From Kribbella sp. ALI-6-A (GTDB lineage: Bacteria > Actinomycetota > Actinomycetes > Propionibacteriales > Kribbellaceae), in the NCBI RefSeq assembly GCF_001984195.1, contig NZ_MTQN01000012.1, positions 124,001 to 188,000 on the forward strand: DNA of 64,000 bases, written 5' to 3'. This document shows, piece after piece, positions 58,946-64,000 of this stretch. Made by a program: the position numbers and the translations under genes. Under the pieces are notes generated by a model. It saw nothing but the letters and a program-made list of their open reading frames with translations, had not been told where the DNA came from and did no database searches. Each line of letters starts with the position of its first letter. Within the stretch, counting starts at the first letter, position 1.

Positions 58946-59242
58946 TCAGACCGCGACGGCGACCTCGGCCACCTCGCCGTACTGCGCGACGACCTGCCGA
59001 TCGACCGGCTCGGCCTTCGGCGCCAGCGTGCGCAGCGTCCAGCTGCCCGGCGCCGCGAAGAACCGGAAGTGCCCGGTCGCCGACGTCGGCACCTCGGCGG
59101 TGAACTCGCCGGAGGAGTCCAGCAGCCGCACGTACGCGCCACCGACCGGCTCGTCACCGCGCAGCACCTGGCCCTGGATCACGGCTTCCTTGTCGACGTC
59201 GACGCCCTTGAGGTCGAGGCCGCCCTTCTTCGCACCGCACAT
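58946..59242 (-). CDS. DUF1416 protein
   Basis: 98 residues: MCGAKKGGLDLKGVDVDKE, then a transthyretin/Ig-like beta sandwich (VIQGQVLRGDEPVGGAYVRLLDSSGEFTAEV cut into strands). The N-terminal Cys is conserved in the family. It is nearly always next to sseA in actinobacteria and is thought to work with it in sulfur handling (inference). GGGAGG precedes the ATG, one base after the sseA stop. Confidence 0.88.
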   Translation of the reverse strand: MCGAKKGGLDLKGVDVDKEAVIQGQVLRGDEPVGGAYVRLLDSSGEFTAEVPTSATGHFRFFAAPGSWTLRTLAPKAEPVDRQVVAQYGEVAEVAVAV

Positions 59243-59243
59243 G

Positions 59244-60092
59244 TCAGGCCTCCCCGGGCTCGTCGCCGAGGGCAACCGGTACGCCGACCAGCGAGCCCCA
59301 CTCGGTCCACGAACCGTCGTAGTTCTTGACGTTCTCCTGGCCGAGCAGCTCGTGCAGCACGAACCAGGTGTGCGCCGAGCGCTCACCGATCCGGCAGTAG
59401 GCGATGGTGTCCTTGCCGAAGTCGACCCCGGCGTCGGCGTACAGCTTCTTCAGCTCGTCGTCGGAGCGGAACGTGCCGTCGTCGTTGGCCGCCTTGCTCC
59501 ACGGGATGCTGGCCGCGGTCGGGATGTGGCCGGCGCGCTGGGCCTGCTCCTGCGGGAGGTGGGCCGGGGCGAGCAGCCGGCCGGCGTACTCGTCGGGGCT
59601 GCGCACGTCGACCAGGTTCTTCACGCCGATCGCGTCCTGCACCTCGTCGCGGAAGGCGCGGATGTTCAGGTCCGGCTCCTTGGCGACGTACTGGGTCGGC
59701 TCGCGCTTGACCACCTCGTCGGTCAGCTCGCGGCTGTCCAGCTCCCAGCGCTTACGGCCGCCGTCGAGCAGCCGGACGTCGGCGTGCCCGTAGAGCTTGA
59801 AGTACCAGAACGCGTACGCGGCGAACCAGTTGTTGTTGCCGCCGTAGAGCACCACGGTGTCGTCGTTCTTGACGCCGCGCTCGGACAGCAGCGCCTGGAA
59901 CTGCTGCTGGTTGACGAAGTCGCGCCGGACCTGGTCCTGCAGGTCGGTCTTCCAGTCCAGCTTGATCGCACCGGCGATGTGACCGGCGTCGTACGCCGAG
60001 ACGTCCTCGTCGACCTCGATCAGCACGACGTTGTCGTCGGACTTGTGCTCCTCGACCCAGTCGGCCGAGACGAGAGCGGATTCCCTGCTCAT
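59244..60092 (-). CDS. sseA: Thiosulfate/3-mercaptopyruvate sulfurtransferase SseA
   Basis: 282 residues, tandem rhodanese. The N-terminal inactive domain (SADWVEEHKSDDNVVLIEVDED, DAGHIAGAIKLDW) is followed by the active one with AYCRIGERSAHTWF, whose Cys takes the sulfane sulfur. It matches the CysA/SseA proteins of mycobacteria. ATG at 60092 has AGAGG upstream. Operon with DUF4395 upstream and DUF1416 downstream. Confidence 0.92.
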   Translation of the reverse strand: MSRESALVSADWVEEHKSDDNVVLIEVDEDVSAYDAGHIAGAIKLDWKTDLQDQVRRDFVNQQQFQALLSERGVKNDDTVVLYGGNNNWFAAYAFWYFKLYGHADVRLLDGGRKRWELDSRELTDEVVKREPTQYVAKEPDLNIRAFRDEVQDAIGVKNLVDVRSPDEYAGRLLAPAHLPQEQAQRAGHIPTAASIPWSKAANDDGTFRSDDELKKLYADAGVDFGKDTIAYCRIGERSAHTWFVLHELLGQENVKNYDGSWTEWGSLVGVPVALGDEPGEA

Positions 60093-60103
60093 TGTGCTGC
60101 CTC

Positions 60104-60559
60104 TCAGTTGGTAGCGGTGTGGGGCGTACGAATGCGGTGGATCAGCAGATAGGCCTCGCACCCGAGGCACAGCCCGACCGCGGCGTTCACGAACGCGGCG
60201 ACCAGGGCGAATCCGGTGGCGACGACGCCGAGTAGCTCGACGCCGGCGAAGTAACCGATCAAGCCGAGCCCGGCGAAGACCAGGCCGACCAGTTGGGCGA
60301 ACCGCGGCGGCGCCGCGTCTTCCAGCTCCTTGGGCGGGCCCAGCCGGGGCCGGACCACCCGCTTGAACAATTGTCCGTACGGCGACGCCTGGACGCCGAA
60401 CGCGACGGCGATCGCGAACACGACCGCCTGCACGGCCAGCGGCCAGGGGTTGTTCAGGATCAGCGTGAGCGCCAGGACGACAGTGGTCAGCGCCGCCGCG
60501 AACCGGAGTCCGCGCGGGTCGACCTGTGCCACTGGGGAGGTCACCGACTGCTGGGACAT
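60104..60559 (-). CDS. DUF4395 membrane protein
   Basis: 151 residues with four membrane segments (AALTTVVLALTLILNN, PLAVQAVVFAIAVAFGV, LVGLVFAGLGLIGYFAG, LLGVVATGFALVAAFVNAAV) ending CLGCEAYLL with a conserved CxxC-like pair. DUF4395 proteins are found between thioredoxin-like and sseA genes in actinobacteria. ATG at 60559 has GAGGAG. The CxxC may pass electrons or sulfur across the membrane (inference). Confidence 0.87.
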   Translation of the reverse strand: MSQQSVTSPVAQVDPRGLRFAAALTTVVLALTLILNNPWPLAVQAVVFAIAVAFGVQASPYGQLFKRVVRPRLGPPKELEDAAPPRFAQLVGLVFAGLGLIGYFAGVELLGVVATGFALVAAFVNAAVGLCLGCEAYLLIHRIRTPHTATN

Positions 60560-60909
60560 ACGAACTCCTCGACCAGGAGCTGGATCGAGCCGTCCCGCCC
60601 GAAGTGCTTGCGGGAGGCGGCGTACTGCCGGACCGTGCTCAGCTGCCGGTTCCGGAGCGCTCTGGACGCCGCCTGGTCAGTGGGAACGACACAGGGACGA
60701 GCGCATGCGGCAGTTGTCCACTGCCCTGCGCTTGGTCAGCCATGTCGTGTAAGCCACGTGTCGAGAGTACGGAAACCGGCCGGACCTGCCAGTCATAGTC
60801 CCACTTAATGAGACAACTGATCACCATATGGATGGGTTCACCGGCGTGGCGGGGCCTCGGACGGCGCGCCGAACCACGACGTCCCGTCGCTGTCGGCAGC
60901 CGCGAGGGC
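60560..60909. other. Intergenic region upstream of DUF4395 with possible short leader frame
   Basis: About 350 bp. On the minus strand a nine-codon frame (60677-60706; MRSSLCRSH) precedes DUF4395 by about 118 bases and contains one Cys codon, a weak candidate for a leader peptide in a sulfur operon. Otherwise nothing is recognised. Confidence 0.3.
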
Positions 60910-61371
60910 TCAACTGGCCTGGCGGTCGACCGCGACACCCAGTGCGGCGATCACGTCGGCCTTGCGGGGTGCGCCGCTGGCGCGGGTCACGGTGTCGCCT
61001 GCAGCGTCGAGCACCAGGACGGTCGGCGTGCGGAGGATGTTGAGCCGGCGGACCAGCTCGAGGTTGGACTCCGCGTCGAGCTCGACGTGCCGTACGCCGT
61101 CGACCATGGTCTCCACCTCGGCGAGCACCCGGCGGGTGGCGCGGCACGGCGCGCAGAAGGCCGAGGAGAACTGGAGCAGCGTGGCCCGCTCGCCCAGGTC
61201 GGCGCCGATGTCCTCGGCGGTCAGCTGATCGGTGCTGGTCTCCGGCTTGCTCACCGCTGGCCCCTCGATCACCCGCGTCGCGCGGAAGCGTCCGTCGTAC
61301 CAGGTCTTCAGCACGCTCAGCAGCACCCCGGCGACGACCGCGGCGACCAGCACGACGATTCCTGGACTCAC
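60910..61371 (-). CDS. Membrane-anchored thioredoxin-family protein
   Basis: 153 residues: an N-terminal membrane segment (GIVVLVAAVVAGVLLSVLKTW) and a thioredoxin fold with the active site FCAPC and the cis-Pro loop RTPTVLVLD. It belongs to the thioredoxin/DUF4395/sseA/DUF1416 set, and probably reduces or passes sulfur between them. GTG at 61371 precedes the membrane segment. A 350-bp gap before DUF4395 suggests separate promoters. Confidence 0.85.
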   Translation of the reverse strand: MSPGIVVLVAAVVAGVLLSVLKTWYDGRFRATRVIEGPAVSKPETSTDQLTAEDIGADLGERATLLQFSSAFCAPCRATRRVLAEVETMVDGVRHVELDAESNLELVRRLNILRTPTVLVLDAAGDTVTRASGAPRKADVIAALGVAVDRQAS

Positions 61372-61487
61372 AGCATTCGAGAGTACGTCGGCCGCCGAGC
61401 GGACCAGCCCCGCGTTCCACTCCTTGGACGCGACCGCCGAAGCAAACCACGGGTGCCCGGGGCATCGGATCGGGTTGAATGGAGCCC

Positions 61488-61913
61488 ATGGACGGAGGGC
61501 TGACGGTGCGCGCGGGGGTGGTGATCCCCGAGGCGGAGCTCGGCTGGCGGTTCTCGCGGTCCAGCGGACCGGGTGGGCAGTCGGTGAACACCGCGGACAG
61601 CCGGGTCGAGCTGATCTTCGACCTCGCCGCCACGTCCGCACTGGGCGAGCCGCTGAAGAACCGGGCGCTGGATCGGCTGTCGTCGCGCCTGGTCGACGGC
61701 GTCCTGACCATCGCGGCCTCCGAGCACCGCTCGCAGTGGCGCAACCGGGAGGCCGCCCGGGCCCGGCTGGCGAGCCTGCTGCGCGACGCGATCGCCTCCC
61801 CGCCGCGCCAGCGCCGTCCGACCCGCCCTTCCAAGGGTGCGGTCCGCCGGCGTCTGGACGAGAAGAAGCGGCGCGGCGAGACCAAACGGCTGCGCGGCCG
61901 GCCGCTCGACTGA
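61488..61913 (+). CDS. arfB: Alternative ribosome-rescue factor ArfB-like peptidyl-tRNA hydrolase
   Basis: 141 residues with the release-factor GGQ motif in SRSSGPGGQSVNTADSRVEL and a basic C-terminal tail (KGAVRRRLDEKKRRGETKRLRGR) that enters the empty mRNA channel of stalled ribosomes in ArfB. It has no stop-codon recognition domain. ATG at 61488 is preferred; ATG at 61479 would add three residues. Divergent from the thioredoxin gene. Confidence 0.9.
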   Translation: MDGGLTVRAGVVIPEAELGWRFSRSSGPGGQSVNTADSRVELIFDLAATSALGEPLKNRALDRLSSRLVDGVLTIAASEHRSQWRNREAARARLASLLRDAIASPPRQRRPTRPSKGAVRRRLDEKKRRGETKRLRGRPLD

Positions 61914-61950
61914 CGCCTGCGCGGCCCCCTGCGTCGTTAGGCTTCCGCCT

Positions 61951-62568
61951 GTGCGGGAAACGGGGAACGGGGAACAGGAGGAACTGCCCGAGCTGCAGGA
62001 CCTGAAGGTCCGGGGGCGGCCGGTCAGAACCTGGGCGATCAGTGTGGCGGCCGTGCTGCTGGCGGTGTCGGCCGCCTTCGGAGGCCTCGACAAGGCCGAC
62101 GCCGAGACTCCGCGAGCGGGCGCCGGGACGGCCGTCGACGCCGGCCGGTTCAGCGTGACCGTCCAGCGGGTGGTCGTCGTCAAGGACCTGAAGCCACTGT
62201 TCAGCCCGGACGACGGCGGCGCGCTGATCGCCGTGGTGACGAAGCTCGAGCTCACCGACAAGACCGGCGACCAGCCGCCGTCCGACCTGATCCGGCTGCT
62301 CGACGTGGCGGGGGTCGAGCCGACCGACGCGCCGATCGGCATCACCAACCTGCGCGACCAGACCCAGAACCCGGTGCTCACCCCGCACCACGCCGAGGAC
62401 GTCGCGTACGTCTGGAAGTTGCCCAAAGCAACCGACCTCCCGCGCGAGGTCCGGCTGAGCGTCCAGCACTACACGTTCCGCGAGTCGGTGCTGGACCACC
62501 ACGACGTGTGGACCAAGGACACGATCGCCGCCGAGGTGACCGCGCCGGTGAAGGACAACACCCGATGA
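61951..62568 (+). CDS. Single-pass membrane protein of unknown function, first of three coupled genes
   Basis: 205 residues: a cytoplasmic Glu-rich head, one membrane segment (AISVAAVLLAVSAAFGGL) and an extracellular domain with VDAGRFSVTVQRVVVV and PREVRLSVQHYTFRES. GTG at 61951 is chosen; the ribosome site (TTAGG) is weak. Its stop overlaps the next ATG by 4 bases. All three proteins of this run have an N-terminal anchor and an Ig-like DUF4352-type ectodomain, suggesting one complex. Confidence 0.72.
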   Translation: MRETGNGEQEELPELQDLKVRGRPVRTWAISVAAVLLAVSAAFGGLDKADAETPRAGAGTAVDAGRFSVTVQRVVVVKDLKPLFSPDDGGALIAVVTKLELTDKTGDQPPSDLIRLLDVAGVEPTDAPIGITNLRDQTQNPVLTPHHAEDVAYVWKLPKATDLPREVRLSVQHYTFRESVLDHHDVWTKDTIAAEVTAPVKDNTR

Positions 62569-63143
62569 GCCGGCGCCGGCTGCTCGACTCGATCCTGGTC
62601 GTGGTGGGCCTGGTCGCGATCGTCGGCCTCTACCGGATCACCCCCACCCAGAAGGACTTCCAGCAGCCGATCGCGGTCAAGGGTGTCGCCGGCCAGGCCG
62701 TGCACACCCCGCGGTTCGACGTCACGGTGGAGAAGGTGCGGATCAGCAAGAAGCTGCGGGTCCCGCGCACCACGCCGGACCGCGACACGCTGTCCGACTT
62801 CGTCGTGATCGACGCCGTGGTGACGGCCAACCGCGAGCCGATCCACCTGCAGCAGATCGGCATCCGCGCCGCCGACGGTACGACGTACGCGGCCGCGAAT
62901 CGCAGCGGGCTGAACCGGGTCGACCTGGCCAACTTCCAGTTCGCGCCCGGCATCGCCGTTCGCGGGCCGGTGGTGGTCGAGATGCCGGGCGACAAGTTGC
63001 CTGGCGCAACGTTGCTGGTGCTGGAGAAGAAGATCTTCAACGACCTCGAACCGCAGGCGACGATCGCGCTGCAGATCTCGCAGGACCAGCTGGACGGTCT
63101 GCGCGAGGACGTCGCGATCCTCACTCCGGCGGTCGAGCGATGA
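62565..63143 (+). CDS. Single-pass membrane protein of unknown function, second of three
   Basis: 192 residues: an N-terminal membrane segment (LLDSILVVVGLVAIVGLYRI) and an extracellular domain that begins QQPIAVKGVAGQAVHTPRFD and resembles DUF4352-type beta folds (VHTPRFDVTVEKVRIS, LSDFVVIDAVVTAN). ATGA overlap with both neighbours. It is closest in plan to the first protein of the run. Confidence 0.72.
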   Translation: MSRRRLLDSILVVVGLVAIVGLYRITPTQKDFQQPIAVKGVAGQAVHTPRFDVTVEKVRISKKLRVPRTTPDRDTLSDFVVIDAVVTANREPIHLQQIGIRAADGTTYAAANRSGLNRVDLANFQFAPGIAVRGPVVVEMPGDKLPGATLLVLEKKIFNDLEPQATIALQISQDQLDGLREDVAILTPAVER

Positions 63144-63745
63144 CCGGCCGGCGCGCCCGCCGAGGCTGGATCCGGCGCAACACGGTGGCCCTGGCCTCGC
63201 TGGTCGTCACCGTCCCACTGCTCGGCTGGTGGTCGGTGCACAGCGACTACAAGTCCTGGTACGACGCCGAGCCGCGCGACGCGGTCGAGGTCGCGGCCGG
63301 CGGTACGTCGTACCAGGACGCGACCTGGTACGCGGCGAGTGTCGAGGTCGATCCCGAGCCGCGGGCCGGCCGGAACCCCGCGCCCCTGCCCGACGGGACC
63401 ACCCGGATCAGGGTGTACTTCCGGCTCCAGGTCGACGACGTGGCCACGCTCGAGAAGCTCGGCGGGTGCCTGACGCACCTGCGCGCCGACGACGGCCGCA
63501 CCTGGGACGAGTCGATCGCCGACGACGAGTTCCAGGACCGGCCGACCGGGTGCACCGGCGGTTCCGACCCGAAGCCGCAGAGCTGGCGGGACCCGAAGCT
63601 CGCGCCGTACTTCGTGAAACCGGTGGCGGGCAAGCCGTTCGAGACGGTCGCGGTGTTCGTCGTACCGTCGGAGGTGGCCGCCGAGGTTCAGCCGACGATC
63701 ACGTGGCGGACCCGGCTTCCGCAGTATCTGGCATTCCCGAGGTAG
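63140..63745 (+). CDS. Single-pass membrane protein of unknown function, third of three
   Basis: 201 residues: a basic start (MTGRRARRGWIRRN), one membrane segment (TVALASLVVTVPLLGWWSVH) and an extracellular domain with YQDATWYAASVEVD, IRVYFRLQVDD and two cysteines (GGCLTHL and TGCTGG) that may form a disulfide. ATG overlaps the previous stop by 4 bases. Its last 47 bases overlap the 3' end of the gene on the other strand. Confidence 0.72.
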   Translation: MTGRRARRGWIRRNTVALASLVVTVPLLGWWSVHSDYKSWYDAEPRDAVEVAAGGTSYQDATWYAASVEVDPEPRAGRNPAPLPDGTTRIRVYFRLQVDDVATLEKLGGCLTHLRADDGRTWDESIADDEFQDRPTGCTGGSDPKPQSWRDPKLAPYFVKPVAGKPFETVAVFVVPSEVAAEVQPTITWRTRLPQYLAFPR

Positions 63746-64000
63746 CGGCGCTGAGGTCGGTGACGCCCTGGTCCTCGTCGCCGCCCGTCGGGTGCACCGG
63801 CCGCGTGCGCTGCCGCAGGTAGCCGGCCAGCCCACCGATCATCCGGTCGTACGCCGCGGCCAGCAGCGCGATCTGCAGCATGATCTTCAGCGCCTCGACG
63901 GCCAGGCCGACCGGCTCGTCGATGACCCGCCAGAACTGCAGCGACTGCGGCCCGATCACGTAGTCGCGCAGCAGGATCCAGACCGCGCCGGCCAGGTAGG
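63699..64000 (-). CDS. Membrane protein, 5' truncated by window edge
   Basis: The frame is open from base 64000 down to the stop at 63699, so only the last 100 or so residues are seen. They include YLAGAVWILLRDYVIGPQSL, a hydrophobic LAVEALKIMLQIALLAAAYD and a charged C-terminus. No family is recognised. It is tail-to-tail with the gene at 63140-63745. Confidence 0.55.
   Translation of the reverse strand, partial: YLAGAVWILLRDYVIGPQSLQFWRVIDEPVGLAVEALKIMLQIALLAAAYDRMIGGLAGYLRQRTRPVHPTGGDEDQGVTDLSAATSGMPDTAEAGSAT

Overview
The window is 64 kb of very GC-rich DNA with strong G/C bias at third codon positions and many GTG starts. The gene set is that of a mycothiol-making actinobacterium: mshA, carD, senX3/regX3/phoU, ispDF, and the DUF4395/sseA/DUF1416 group. 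The streptogrisin-type protease, the Pls/PosA-type synthetase and the general gene order suggest the Propionibacteriales, perhaps Kribbella. That placement is inference; no rRNA or tRNA gene was seen to test it. No complete IS element, phage, CRISPR array or origin was recognised.

Layout. 1-4.6 kb: the 3' end of a secreted serine protease, a vapBC module framed by a duplicated 44-bp terminator-like repeat, then rlmB-cysS and a GNAT gene. 4.6-15.6 kb: a secreted C39-like protein and a cluster in which DUF2207 membrane proteins stand back to back with membrane-anchored neutral zinc metallopeptidases; this divergent pair occurs twice, with two further metallopeptidase paralogues between. 15.7-21 kb: a Pls/PosA-type synthetase overlapping an M1 peptidase. 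21-24.7 kb: LysR/nitrilase pair, ispDF and carD. 24.9-30 kb: a lipoprotein, a repeat-filled gap, an IdeR-box siderophore-binding lipoprotein, and regX3-senX3 opposite phoU with a PHO box. 30-32.2 kb: a decayed islet (truncated beta-lactamase-like gene, P-loop protein, frameshifted Cys-rich gene) bounded by inverted composite repeats and purine-rich tracts. 32.2-37.3 kb: mshA-YbjN-gpmA, a membrane protein, SDR and TetR. 37.6-43.6 kb: typA, two L,D-transpeptidases around a macro-domain gene, a dispersed palindromic repeat, and an XRE/HbhA-like/DUF2516 run. 43.7-51.3 kb: an unknown acidic protein, asparaginase, YgfZ-type protein, dctA opposite a two-component system, nitrobindin, a 35-residue membrane peptide and a DsrE protein. 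51.3-57.3 kb: a repetitive charged protein with coupled upstream genes, a cytochrome-b/molybdopterin fusion with an internal Tat motif, a BKACE enzyme, dtd and an 8-bp minisatellite. 57.4-64 kb: a secreted protein with two anchor-P-like repeats, the thioredoxin/DUF4395/sseA/DUF1416 group, arfB, three translationally coupled envelope proteins and a truncated membrane gene.

Themes. Envelope and secreted functions dominate. Several regulatory sites can be read directly (IdeR box, PHO box, XRE, TetR, LysR and VapB palindromes). The strongest candidates for undescribed biology are the duplicated DUF2207/metallopeptidase module, the dual-topology molybdopterin fusion with a variable linker, and several unnamed repeat families in intergenic DNA.
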